Below are positions 56,048 through 64,000 of a stretch of 64,000 bases of DNA, piece by piece. Numbering within the stretch: position 1 is the first letter of the stretch; every line of letters begins with the position of its first letter. Position numbers and translations under genes: made by a program. Below the pieces are notes generated by a model. It was not told the origin of the DNA and searched no databases. It saw only the letters and a program-made list of their open reading frames with translations. This DNA is from Faecalicatena contorta (GTDB taxonomy: Bacteria > Bacillota > Clostridia > Lachnospirales > Lachnospiraceae), in the NCBI RefSeq assembly GCF_039521745.1, contig NZ_BAAACT010000175.1; one strand, given 5' to 3'.

Positions 56048-58603
56048 CTACTTTTTCTTAGAGTAAGGAGTCCCCGCAAGCGGCAATACAGTCTGGAATT
56101 CCCCATTCCATTTATAATAAGCCCCCGCAACAGCCGGCGCCGTTGGTATGGATGTGATCTCTCCAATTCCAATAGCCCCATACCCCACGTCCACGCCTGG
56201 TTTTTCCACGATAAGGGAAACCAGTTCCGGCACCTTATCCGCCTTAAACAACCCCAGCGTACCAAATCTGGATACCGGATACCCGTCCTTGATCTCATAT
56301 CTTTCTGTCAGTGCGTATCCCATTCCCATCACAACGCCGCCTTCTATCTGGCCTTCCACGCTGACCGGGTTCACGGCTTTGCCCACATCGTGGGCCGCCA
56401 CCATTTTCTTGACCGTTCCGTCCTCGTTCAGGACACATACCTGAGTTGCATAACCATAGGCCACATGAGACACCGGATTCGGCACATCGCTGCCCATCTT
56501 ATCTGTCTTGGCGAGATACTCACCGTAATACTCTTTTCCTTCCAGAGCCTCCAGTGTCTGCCCTGCCAGCTCGTTTCTCAGATCTTCCGACGCCCGCTTC
56601 GCAGCCTCCCCGGTAATGAGTGTCTGCCGTGAACCGGAAGTGGTTCCTGAATCGGGGGAATCCGCGGTATTGGGCTGGCAGTACTTGATACAGTCAACCG
56701 GCAGGCCGGTCGTCTCGGATACCACCTGTGTCAGAACCGTGCCAAGTCCCTGCCCGATGCAGGACGCACCTGCATGGATCTGTATTTTTCCGCCCTTTAC
56801 CAGCAGGCGGCAGCGTCCCCAGTCGGGCAGTCCCACTCCTACGCCCGCATTTTTCATGGCACAGGCAATTCCGGCATAGGGTTCACTCTCATAGATGTCT
56901 TTTACGGCTTCCAATGTTTCCGCAACACCCGTGGAGCCATCGGCGATCTGTCCGTTCGGCAGCACCTGGCCCGGACGGACAGCATTGCGGTAACGGATCT
57001 CCCAGGGAGAGATACCAACCATCTCTGCCAGCAGGTCCAGGTTCCTCTCAGATCCAAAACAGGTCTGGGTTACTCCGAAGCCTCTGTACGCACCGGCAGG
57101 CGGATTATTCGTGTACACTGCCTTACCGTCTATATCGATTACCTGGAAATTATACGGCCCCGCGGCATGTGTACAGGCACGCTGCAGCACGGGCCCGCCC
57201 AGGGAAGCGTATGCCCCTGTGTCCGATACGACTACAGCCTTCATCGCGGTCAGCATGCCGTTCTCGTCACAGGCTGTTGTGATATCCATCCACATGGGAT
57301 GGCGTTTTGGATGGATAACAATGCTTTCCTGCCTGGAGAGCTTTACTTTTACGATCCGTTTCGTCAGGTACGCCAGAAGTGCTGCGTGATGCTGGACGCT
57401 GACATCCTCTTTTCCGCCAAACCCGCCGCCGACCAGTTTGTTTTCCACAATCACCTTCTCCGGAGGGAGTCCCAGCATGATACAGCATTCGTGCCGGGTA
57501 TCGTATGTACCCTGGTCTGTAGAATAAATAAATACCCCGTCGTCAAACGGCATGGCGACCGCGCACTCCGGCTCCAGAAATGCATGCTCGGTCCATGGTG
57601 TTTCGTAATGCTTTGTTACTTTATATTTCGAATTAGCAATGACCTCGTCGGCATTTCCCCGGACCAGATGCTCATGGGCCAGAATATTTCCGGATGCATG
57701 AACAAGCGGCGCATCCTCTTTCATGGCGTCAAAGGGACTGAGCACTGGTTCCAGCACTTCGTAATCCACCTTCACAAGGCTCTTAGCCCGTTCAAGTATT
57801 TCCGGTGTTTCCGCCGCCACAAGACAGATCGCATCCCCGAGGTAATGCGTGGTTTTCCCGACCGGAATCATGGTATCCCAGTCCTGCTTCAGGTGGCCCA
57901 CCTTTACCTGCCCCGGAATGTCCTCTGCTGTATAGACTCCGATCACGCCTTCCAGCGCCTGTGCCTCCTCCGCGTGGATCGCCAGTACTTTCGCCCTGGG
58001 ATATTCGGAACGCACTGCGCTGCCGTAGATCATGCCGTCAAGATAGATATCGTCCGGATATTCCCCGGTTCCCAACACCTTTTCTCTGGCATCAATCCTC
58101 TGGATTGCATCGCCTACCAGTGCGATGCCGCTGTTGTCCGCCACAGGAAGATTTTCCCGGAATATTCTGGCGCTGAGAAGGATTCCATCGATAATCTTCT
58201 TATATCCTGTGCACCGGCAGATGTTATTGCGGATCGCCGCTATCACCTCCAGGCGGGTCGGATCTGGGTTGACATCGATCAGGCCCTTTGCGCTCATGAC
58301 CATGCCGGGAATACAGAAGCCGCACTGAACGGCGCCAGCCATGGCAAAAGCATAAGCATACACTTCTTTTTCTCTTTCGCTTAATCTCTCAACTGTTACA
58401 ATGGATTTGCCCTCCATTTTAGAAATCATGGGAATGCACGCACGCGTTGCCTTTCCGTCTACCAGAACCGTACAGGTGCCGCATGCTCCCTGGCTGCACC
58501 CGTCTTTCACGGATGTCAGACGGAGGTCGTCACGCAGAAACCGCATCAGCTTTTTGTCCTGCTCTGCCTGATAATCTTTTCCATTTACATGTACTGTAAA
58601 CAT
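56048..58603 (-). CDS. Selenium-dependent xanthine dehydrogenase, fused Fe-S and molybdenum subunits
   Basis: A roughly 851-residue molybdenum hydroxylase. The N-terminal ferredoxin domain has CSQGACGTCTVLVDG; the second [2Fe-2S] domain has CGFCIPGMVMS and NICRCTGYKKI. From about residue 180 on it is the molybdopterin domain (ALVGDAIQRIDAREKVLGTGEYPDDI; GGGFGGKEDVSVQHHAALLA; TTSGSRQT; GIGEITSIPTAPAVAGA with the catalytic Glu). This layout, without a fused FAD subunit, is that of selenium-dependent xanthine dehydrogenases of anaerobes. The labile selenium itself cannot be seen. I use 58603, with GGAGGGTATTAT upstream. YqeB/YqeC next door supply maturation. Confidence 0.93.
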   Translation of the reverse strand: MFTVHVNGKDYQAEQDKKLMRFLRDDLRLTSVKDGCSQGACGTCTVLVDGKATRACIPMISKMEGKSIVTVERLSEREKEVYAYAFAMAGAVQCGFCIPGMVMSAKGLIDVNPDPTRLEVIAAIRNNICRCTGYKKIIDGILLSARIFRENLPVADNSGIALVGDAIQRIDAREKVLGTGEYPDDIYLDGMIYGSAVRSEYPRAKVLAIHAEEAQALEGVIGVYTAEDIPGQVKVGHLKQDWDTMIPVGKTTHYLGDAICLVAAETPEILERAKSLVKVDYEVLEPVLSPFDAMKEDAPLVHASGNILAHEHLVRGNADEVIANSKYKVTKHYETPWTEHAFLEPECAVAMPFDDGVFIYSTDQGTYDTRHECCIMLGLPPEKVIVENKLVGGGFGGKEDVSVQHHAALLAYLTKRIVKVKLSRQESIVIHPKRHPMWMDITTACDENGMLTAMKAVVVSDTGAYASLGGPVLQRACTHAAGPYNFQVIDIDGKAVYTNNPPAGAYRGFGVTQTCFGSERNLDLLAEMVGISPWEIRYRNAVRPGQVLPNGQIADGSTGVAETLEAVKDIYESEPYAGIACAMKNAGVGVGLPDWGRCRLLVKGGKIQIHAGASCIGQGLGTVLTQVVSETTGLPVDCIKYCQPNTADSPDSGTTSGSRQTLITGEAAKRASEDLRNELAGQTLEALEGKEYYGEYLAKTDKMGSDVPNPVSHVAYGYATQVCVLNEDGTVKKMVAAHDVGKAVNPVSVEGQIEGGVVMGMGYALTERYEIKDGYPVSRFGTLGLFKADKVPELVSLIVEKPGVDVGYGAIGIGEITSIPTAPAVAGAYYKWNGEFQTVLPLAGTPYSKKK

Positions 58604-58623
58604 ATAATACCCTCCTTTTCCCG

Positions 58624-58653
58624 GTAACCGTTCAGGCAAGCCTGAACGGTTAC
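58624..58653. repeat. Short hairpin repeat, family 1, copy c
   Basis: Perfect 14-bp arms, GTAACCGTTCAGGC and GCCTGAACGGTTAC, with AA between. Nearly identical in sequence to copy a at 4851-4880. It lies between two genes of the purine operon and could modulate the downstream hydroxylase message. Confidence 0.8.
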
Positions 58654-58666
58654 GTTTCCCGGAACT

Positions 58667-60025
58667 TTATTCTGAAAGATCTGACCGAAAGTCAATATCT
58701 TTTAATTCTTCTTCCTGTGTTTCCACATATCTTACTTTGTCCTGCAGACCGGACATAATCTGGCGCCCTCCGTTGTCTCCGGAAAGCCGCCTGAGATTGT
58801 GGAAGAACTTTTTGTCCCAGAGAACCGGATTGCCCGGCCGGCCCTGATGGCAGGCGCTGATAATCTTTCCCCGGTGGAGACCTGCAGCATTGAGTATCCG
58901 CTGGATCGTGGCCGTATGCAAAGCGGGCTGATCACATACGGAAAAAAGAATGCCCTGGATATCAGGAAACTGCTCTGTACAGGCTTCTACTCCCAGCCTG
59001 ACAGAACGGGAAATCCCCAGTTCAGGCTCATCGTTTCTCACAACCCGTATCCCCTTTCGCCTTGCTTTTTCTTCAATCTCTTCATACCCCGTCACAATAA
59101 ATGTTGGGAAGGCTCCGAACGCACTAATTTTGTCCAGCATATATTCAAACATCTGTCTGCCGGAAATCTGTGCCAGGAGCTTGTTTTCCCCAAACCGTGT
59201 GCTTTTTCCTGCGGCAAGCACAACAAGGGCATATTTTCCCCTCAGGTGTTCATGCCGGGTTACCGCTTCCAATACGCCTCCGCCCACGGCCCTTGCTTTG
59301 TCGGAAATGGTGAAGCAGTGGGACTTCTCGCAGCGTGCATCGATATCCCCGATTTTCAGTCCTTCACTTACACGGACGCCGGGCTGAAGCATTCCCCGGA
59401 TCACGCCGCTCATCCGGGCATATACTTCTTTTCCACCGGTAACAGCAACCGCCTGGCCTTTTTCTACGATATCCCCAATGGCTGCCAGCGGCTGCATCTC
59501 CCCATCTGCTGCGGCGCGGATCAGGCGTTCTGTCGTATAACCTCCCACATCCCCCGGAATTCCGGTGTTTGGAAGCGCACTACCAGAATAAAAAATATCC
59601 CCCAGTGTGTGCCCTCTTTTTGTCTCCACAACACAATTGCAGTCGATTCCCGCAGTAAATCCCGGGCCCACTCCAATCACAAAGGGAGCGTCTGTTATCT
59701 TGGTCCCGGTATTTCTTTTCGCCAGTATTGCATCCACAATGACATCCGGCTCAAGTCCCGTGGCTATTTTAGCGTTTGCGTCCACAATCACTGCAATGTC
59801 CCCGTCCGCCAGAACCTGTTCTGCTTCCTTTTCCGAATATACAAGAACGCCTTTCATATCCTCTACGACGGCTGTCCCCTCATAGACAGCTCTGGAAAGC
59901 GCCGCCATTCTGCGCACCGTCAGAGGGACTGCGATCTCTGTCATGACAATCTGGTGCCCGCTGTGATAGAGGCGCGAAGCGATTCCTGTTGCCAGATCTC
60001 CCGCGCCTTTGATTAGTATTCTCAT
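58667..60025 (-). CDS. yqeB: YqeB-type selenium hydroxylase maturation protein fused to MocA-type cytidylyltransferase
   Basis: A 452-residue fusion. Residues 1 to about 262 form the EF2563/YqeB domain (MRILIKGAGDLATGIASRL; VDANAKIATGL; IGVGPGFTAGIDC; GKEVYARMSGVIRGM). Residues about 265-452 form a MocA/YgfJ-type nucleotidyltransferase (LVVLAAGKSTRFGENKLL; GISRSVRLGV; FSVCDQPAL; CHQGRPGNPVLW). In most genomes I know these are separate genes. The first half is needed for selenium-dependent molybdenum hydroxylases; the second should attach CMP to the molybdopterin. Its start overlaps the yqeC stop by four bases. Confidence 0.9.
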   Translation of the reverse strand: MRILIKGAGDLATGIASRLYHSGHQIVMTEIAVPLTVRRMAALSRAVYEGTAVVEDMKGVLVYSEKEAEQVLADGDIAVIVDANAKIATGLEPDVIVDAILAKRNTGTKITDAPFVIGVGPGFTAGIDCNCVVETKRGHTLGDIFYSGSALPNTGIPGDVGGYTTERLIRAAADGEMQPLAAIGDIVEKGQAVAVTGGKEVYARMSGVIRGMLQPGVRVSEGLKIGDIDARCEKSHCFTISDKARAVGGGVLEAVTRHEHLRGKYALVVLAAGKSTRFGENKLLAQISGRQMFEYMLDKISAFGAFPTFIVTGYEEIEEKARRKGIRVVRNDEPELGISRSVRLGVEACTEQFPDIQGILFSVCDQPALHTATIQRILNAAGLHRGKIISACHQGRPGNPVLWDKKFFHNLRRLSGDNGGRQIMSGLQDKVRYVETQEEELKDIDFRSDLSE

Positions 60026-60777
60026 CTCTGTATCTGACTTCCTCCTGCTGTTACTGTGATCTGTGTAAATCCCCTTTTTTCCGCCAATCTGCAGATTCCC
60101 AGGGCATTTGCCTCGTCCTTCGTACCGTCTGCTTTGTTCAAAACCAGCTGATAAGTCATATGGGGCATTACATGCTTTTTTCCGGCCCGGCTGTCCAGCG
60201 CCAGCTCTACAATATCTTCCCGGGTGACCGGATCCGTTTTTTGTTTTTGAAGCAGCCCGGCAGCAATTTCCGGCCGGAAACAGACTTCTTCCATGGGCTT
60301 TCCAAGGCTGTCCAGTCCGCAGACATTGATCACATGTGTTGTCTCGGGGAGCAGCACCGGCTCATGGGAAGCCGGCGCTTTGACCGGGAACCTCCTCGCA
60401 CCGTCCGCCTCGATCAGAAGCGGGTATCCCATCTCTAAAACCAGCTGCAGAAACCCGCGGGGTGGAGCCTGCATTTTTCCACCAGCGGCGGGCAGGCCCA
60501 GCCATACCATGCCTTCGTCTGCCAGGATTCTTTCCATCTGCTCTGCCGAGGGTTCCAGAAGAAACCACGGGTAATCCCAGGCCATCATGCGGGTAGTAGT
60601 CGTAACTACAACTCTTGTTCCCCTTCGCAGATACTCGTCAGCCATACGTGTAATCAGTGTTGTCTTGCCTCCCGCCCCTGTGAATGAGAGAACGGGAGCC
60701 GCTGACTTTTCTACATTTAATGCCTCCAGGAGGGAGGGCAACTGTACCAGTTTTCCCTCCCGGTATGATTTTACCAT
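60022..60777 (-). CDS. yqeC: Selenium cofactor biosynthesis protein YqeC
   Basis: A roughly 251-residue protein. A P-loop-like motif, LSFTGAGGKTTLITRMADEYL, appears near the N-terminus. Further family segments are RVVVTTTTRMMAWD, GLPAAGGKMQAPP, LLIEADGARRFPVKAPASHEPVLLPETTHVINVCGLDSLGKPM and LVLNKADG. It is one of the two YqeB/YqeC proteins that mark selenium-dependent molybdenum hydroxylases. I use 60777, 13 bases after the stop of the hydantoinase gene; the longer frame overlaps that gene. It overlaps the next gene by four bases. Confidence 0.92.
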   Translation of the reverse strand: MVKSYREGKLVQLPSLLEALNVEKSAAPVLSFTGAGGKTTLITRMADEYLRRGTRVVVTTTTRMMAWDYPWFLLEPSAEQMERILADEGMVWLGLPAAGGKMQAPPRGFLQLVLEMGYPLLIEADGARRFPVKAPASHEPVLLPETTHVINVCGLDSLGKPMEEVCFRPEIAAGLLQKQKTDPVTREDIVELALDSRAGKKHVMPHMTYQLVLNKADGTKDEANALGICRLAEKRGFTQITVTAGGSQIQR

Positions 60778-60790
60778 GTGCCGCCCTTCT

Positions 60791-62176
60791 TTAATTATCA
60801 TCTTCCTTCGTGACTCCATGCTTAATATACTGCCCTGCATTTTCTATTTTAATTTCCCCGTTTTCCGCTATCAGCCGGCCCCGCAGAAATACTTTTTCTG
60901 CCCTGCCTTTGATCTTAGTGCCTTCCATTGGGCAATAGTCGATGTTGGTCTGCTGTGACTCTTTTGACAGAATCCACTCTGTATCGGGATTCCATACTAC
61001 AATATCTGCATCGCTTCCCGGAGAAAGCGTTCCTTTCTGTGGATACATGTGGTATAACTTTGCTGGATTTTCGGAAAGATATTTGCACATCTGTTCTATG
61101 GTGATACGTCCTTCGTTTACGCCAAACTGGTAGATCAGTCCAGGACGCTCTTCTCCGCCTGGCATTCCACACGGTGTCAGACAGAAGTCTTCGGTCCCCG
61201 CGCTTTTTTGTTCCAGATTAAAGCTGCAGTGGTCTGTACAGATTGTCTGGATCCTGCCCTCCGTAAGCGCCTTCCACAGCACCTCCTGATTCTTCTTTCT
61301 GCGCAGCGGCGGCGCGATCATGTATTTCCTGCCTTCCCCATCCGGCAGGGAGTACTTACTGTCATCCATAAGGAGGTACTGGGGACAGGTTTCCACATAG
61401 ACCGTCTGCCCTTCTTCCCTGCCCCGCTGGATTTCCCGGAAGCCTTCTGCCGAACTCAAATGTACCACAATGACGGGTGTATCCACACACTTCGCTATCT
61501 TAAGCAGGCGGTTGATGGCCTCCGCTTCTGCTGCCGGAGGCCTCGTTCCCGGATAATCAGAGACATCCCTGCGGTTTCCTTTTTTCCGCAGAACTTCCTT
61601 CAGCCTTGCATCTATGATTCCCTTATTTTCGCAATGTACTCCTGCGATTCCGCCGAGTTCTTTCAAACGGGACAGAATTTCATACATGGTCTTGTCATCC
61701 ACGACCATATTATCGTATGTCATATACAGTTTGAAAGAAGAGATTCCCTCCGCCACAACCTGCTCCAGTTCACGGCTGATGTCCTCGTTCCAGTCAGATA
61801 GGGCCAAATGGAACGCATAGTCACAGGAGGACTGGCCATCTGCTTTTTGGTGCCAGTTATCGAGCGCCTGGGCGAGTGTCTCTCCTTTGTTCTGTGTGGC
61901 AAAATCTATGATGCAGGTGGTTCCTCCCGCAATCTCTGCCTTGGTTCCCGTGTCAAATTTGTCTGCAGTTATGGTGTTGCTGACTTCCAGAGCCATATGG
62001 GTATGTGCATCAATAAATCCCGGGAAAAGGTACTTGCCCCTGACGTCTTCTATCTCGGCGTCCCTGAATTCCAGATTTTCACCGACTGCCAGAATCTTTT
62101 CGCCTTTTACCAGGATATCCAGCTTCTTTTGTCCTTCGCCGCTGACGATGATTCCGCCTTTAAACAAACGTTTCAT
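60791..62176 (-). CDS. hydA: Dihydropyrimidinase/hydantoinase
   Basis: A roughly 461-residue cyclic amidohydrolase. The binuclear metal site is visible: FIDAHTHMAL, the carbamylated Lys in SSFKLYMTYDN, GVHCEN, VIVVHLSS and TICTDHCSF. The N- and C-terminal beta parts close the barrel (GSDADIVVWNPDTEW). It belongs to the dihydropyrimidinase/hydantoinase group and in purine-degrading gene sets is thought to open a ring. I use the second Met at 62176, where AAGGA has better spacing. It shares the operon with yqeC and the ygfK-like gene. Confidence 0.92.
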   Translation of the reverse strand: MKRLFKGGIIVSGEGQKKLDILVKGEKILAVGENLEFRDAEIEDVRGKYLFPGFIDAHTHMALEVSNTITADKFDTGTKAEIAGGTTCIIDFATQNKGETLAQALDNWHQKADGQSSCDYAFHLALSDWNEDISRELEQVVAEGISSFKLYMTYDNMVVDDKTMYEILSRLKELGGIAGVHCENKGIIDARLKEVLRKKGNRRDVSDYPGTRPPAAEAEAINRLLKIAKCVDTPVIVVHLSSAEGFREIQRGREEGQTVYVETCPQYLLMDDSKYSLPDGEGRKYMIAPPLRRKKNQEVLWKALTEGRIQTICTDHCSFNLEQKSAGTEDFCLTPCGMPGGEERPGLIYQFGVNEGRITIEQMCKYLSENPAKLYHMYPQKGTLSPGSDADIVVWNPDTEWILSKESQQTNIDYCPMEGTKIKGRAEKVFLRGRLIAENGEIKIENAGQYIKHGVTKEDDN

Positions 62177-62296
62177 AACCATTCCTTCTTTCTGTCTGTG
62201 CAGGGGCGCTTATTGCCCCTGCCTGCTGTCCAGTTGCTTTTCTTTTTGACCTGCCGCTCTTGACTGCCGTACCTCCTCCTTTTATGCTGTGCTCTT

Positions 62297-64000
62297 TTAT
62301 CCCAGGAGGTAAGGATAATCTTTAACTACTGTTTCAATCAGCTGCTGCAGTCCCTCCGGCAGCTTTGTCTCTTCTCCCTTTGTCCAGGTAAAGGTATCCC
62401 CCAGGTATCTTACCCTGCATACTGCCTCGTCTCTGTCCACTACCACAAATCCCTGGTTTTTGCTGTCTTCCATATCTTTTTCTCCGGCAAAGAGTGTGAA
62501 CTTATCCAGGTAAGGGGCGCTCTCATATGGGCAGAAGCTCTTGCAGTTACCGCACTCATTGCACATATAGTCTATATGGATAATCTGATGTTTTGCCATA
62601 CCCGGCACCCGGATGGCGATGTTTGCACGGTTTGGACATACTTCCACACAGTTTTCGCAGATGCTGGAGCATCCCAGGCAGCGCTCTGTCTCTGCCTTTC
62701 CGTTCTCCATATCCCGCAGGATACCGCGGCGGCTGTAAACCTTAGCCTCGTCCGCCTGCCTGTCGAAATCTTTCGCAAGGCTCCGTCCGATCACTGCTTC
62801 TGCCGCCTTCCTGCCGTCTCTTATGCCCTCTACTACCGTTGCCGGGCCGCCCAGGCCGTCTCCGATTACATAGACGCCTTCCAGATTAGTCTCGCAGGTT
62901 TCCGCGTTAACCAGAGCTTTCCCACGTTCATTTACATGGATTCCGTTCGCCTCGTACAGCTCTGTCGGAACTTTTTCGCCCACGGCGGCTATCACGGTAT
63001 CTGCCAAAACTTCCCGGATCTCTTCGGTCTCAATCACACTTCTTCTGCCGGAATCATCGAAATCCCCCAGCTTCATCACCCTGCAGATCAGTCTGCCGTC
63101 CTCCTGCCTGACCGGAGCTAACAGTTCTTTGAATTCCACGCCGTCCTCGACAGCCAGCAGCAGTTCCTCTTCATCCGCCGGCATATAGCGTTTGGTTCTT
63201 CTGTAGACCAGAGAAACCGTCTCGACGCCTTTGGTTCGTTTTGCGGCTCTGGCCGTATCCATCGCGGTGTTTCCCCCGCCGATGACAACCACATGTTTCC
63301 CGATGTCCAGGCTGCCTTTCTTTTCTTTAAACGCTCCGAGGAACTCCAGCGCATTCATTGTCCCGCCGGCTTCCAGTTTCAGAGTGCCCGCTTTGTATGC
63401 GCCCACTGCAAATATGACCGCTCCATACCCCTGCTCTTTTAACTGCCGCGCGCTTTCTACTTTTGTGTTGTATTGAATATCAACCCCAGCTGCCTTAAGA
63501 ATTTCTGCGTCTTTGTCAATGGAGCTTCCCGGGATTCTGAATTCCGGGATCACGTGGCGTACCACTCCGCCCAGGGAGCCGGTCTGCTCAAAAAGGGTAA
63601 CTTCCATGCCGCCGCGTCTCAGGAAATATGCTGCCGCCATGCCTGCAGGGCCGCCTCCGATGACGGCTGCTTTCCCTTTCTCCGTCAGAGGCTTTGGCGT
63701 TACATCTGCCAGCCAGTCCTCATAGCCATTTTCTGCGGCCTCCAGCTTCATAGCCCGGATATGTACAGGTTCGTCGTAGAAGTTTCTGGTACATTTGCTC
63801 ATGCAGTTATGTGCACAGATCGTTCCGGTAATAAACGGCAGCGGGTTCTTCTCTGTAATGACCTTCATTGCCTCCTCATATTTTCCGGCATTCACAAGCA
63901 TCAGGTATGTGGTGATATCCTGGCTGATCGGACAGCCTTCCTTACACGGCGCCACGAAACAGTCCAAAAGCGGTACTTCCTTGTTCATCTTGCGGGATGG
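62297..64000 (-). CDS. ygfK: YgfK-type FAD/Fe-S oxidoreductase, partial (N-terminus outside the window)
   Basis: The visible 560 or so residues match the C-terminal part of YgfK (GltD-like). Cluster-binding region: FVAPCKEGCPISQDI, then GTICAHNCMSKCTRNFYDEPV. FAD: VIGGGPAGMAAAYFLRRGG. NAD(P)H: VVIGGGNTAMDTARAA. Two 4Fe-4S sites near the end: CLGCSSICENCVEVCP and CNECGNCKSFCPY. The reading frame stays open to the window edge (PSRK before MNKE), so the N-terminal half is probably cut off. It likely passes electrons to or from the xanthine dehydrogenase, which has no FAD subunit here; that is inference. Confidence 0.9.
   Translation of the reverse strand, partial: PSRKMNKEVPLLDCFVAPCKEGCPISQDITTYLMLVNAGKYEEAMKVITEKNPLPFITGTICAHNCMSKCTRNFYDEPVHIRAMKLEAAENGYEDWLADVTPKPLTEKGKAAVIGGGPAGMAAAYFLRRGGMEVTLFEQTGSLGGVVRHVIPEFRIPGSSIDKDAEILKAAGVDIQYNTKVESARQLKEQGYGAVIFAVGAYKAGTLKLEAGGTMNALEFLGAFKEKKGSLDIGKHVVVIGGGNTAMDTARAAKRTKGVETVSLVYRRTKRYMPADEEELLLAVEDGVEFKELLAPVRQEDGRLICRVMKLGDFDDSGRRSVIETEEIREVLADTVIAAVGEKVPTELYEANGIHVNERGKALVNAETCETNLEGVYVIGDGLGGPATVVEGIRDGRKAAEAVIGRSLAKDFDRQADEAKVYSRRGILRDMENGKAETERCLGCSSICENCVEVCPNRANIAIRVPGMAKHQIIHIDYMCNECGNCKSFCPYESAPYLDKFTLFAGEKDMEDSKNQGFVVVDRDEAVCRVRYLGDTFTWTKGEETKLPEGLQQLIETVVKDYPYLLG

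Noticed and set aside
56774..58384. A 536-codon plus-strand frame inside the xanthine dehydrogenase gene
   Set aside because: It is antisense to a clearly conserved enzyme; the Cys/His/Arg-rich composition is typical of a reverse-strand shadow.
58799..60016. A 405-codon plus-strand frame opposite the YqeB-MocA gene
   Set aside because: Shadow of a well-supported gene; no protein family features.

Overview
The window looks like chromosomal DNA of a strictly anaerobic gut Firmicute, most likely a Lachnospiraceae (Clostridium cluster XIVa). Pointers are the strong AGGAGG-type ribosome binding sites, the feo cluster with a small Cys-rich FeoB partner, YczE/DUF975/DUF6110-type proteins, a ModE-like short regulator, and a selenium/molybdenum purine-degradation cluster of the kind found in gut anaerobes. 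No rRNA, tRNA, CRISPR array, phage or intact insertion sequence was found. Genus-level placement is inference.

Layout. 1-6.6 kb: a YerC-like regulator, a PHP phosphoesterase, a 14-residue-repeat membrane protein, a hypothetical protein, an orphan NMT1/SsuA-type binding lipoprotein and a small XRE regulator. 6.6-7.8 kb: a gene remnant, a NifX-like protein with a His/Cys tail, and a DUF134 regulator. 7.9-11.4 kb: response regulator, ABC ATPase, ABC permease and histidine kinase (peptide-resistance layout). 11.4-12.7 kb: a MATE transporter broken by a one-base frameshift. 12.9-16.5 kb: a phospholipid operon (PAP2, flippase, pssA, psd). 16.8-17.9 kb: a DUF2089 operon with two related small proteins. 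18.2-19.9 kb: a macrodomain hydrolase plus class-M sirtuin pair behind a long leader. 20.5-32.3 kb: a metal region with DUF2325, a P1B ATPase, DUF6110, small membrane proteins, a two-subunit ABC exporter, feoA-feoA-feoB-small partner-short Fur, and a divergent DtxR-type regulator. 32.5-42.7 kb: a sugar or sugar-acid catabolic operon (FGGY kinase, COG4091 oxidoreductase, zinc alcohol dehydrogenase, KdsD-like SIS isomerase, ribose-type ABC importer, cyclase-family hydrolase) divergent from an RpiR regulator. 42.9-51.7 kb: a hypothetical protein, DMT transporter, cyclopropane-fatty-acid synthase, alpha/beta hydrolase, a large GGDEF-EAL-PAS-GGDEF protein and a YczE-like membrane protein. 52.5-64 kb: DUF975, ModE-like regulator, modB, modA, selenium-dependent xanthine dehydrogenase, a fused YqeB-MocA maturation protein, YqeC, a dihydropyrimidinase, and YgfK cut by the window edge.

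How they fit. The right end is a molybdenum-selenium purine module: molybdate uptake, cofactor maturation, a hydroxylase, a ring-opening amidohydrolase and an electron-transfer flavoprotein. The metal region carries a candidate shared operator, GTTAG-N6-CTAAC, next to Fur-like palindromes at the feo and DUF2325 promoters, which fits dual DtxR/Fur control.

The strongest unexplained signal is structural DNA. Three very long near-palindromes (about 140, 355 and 300-360 bp) sit directly behind, or inside, the 3' ends of psd, the DUF975 gene and the xanthine dehydrogenase gene. Each has long arms and a crown of smaller hairpins, but they share no obvious sequence. Two families of short dispersed hairpins also occur.
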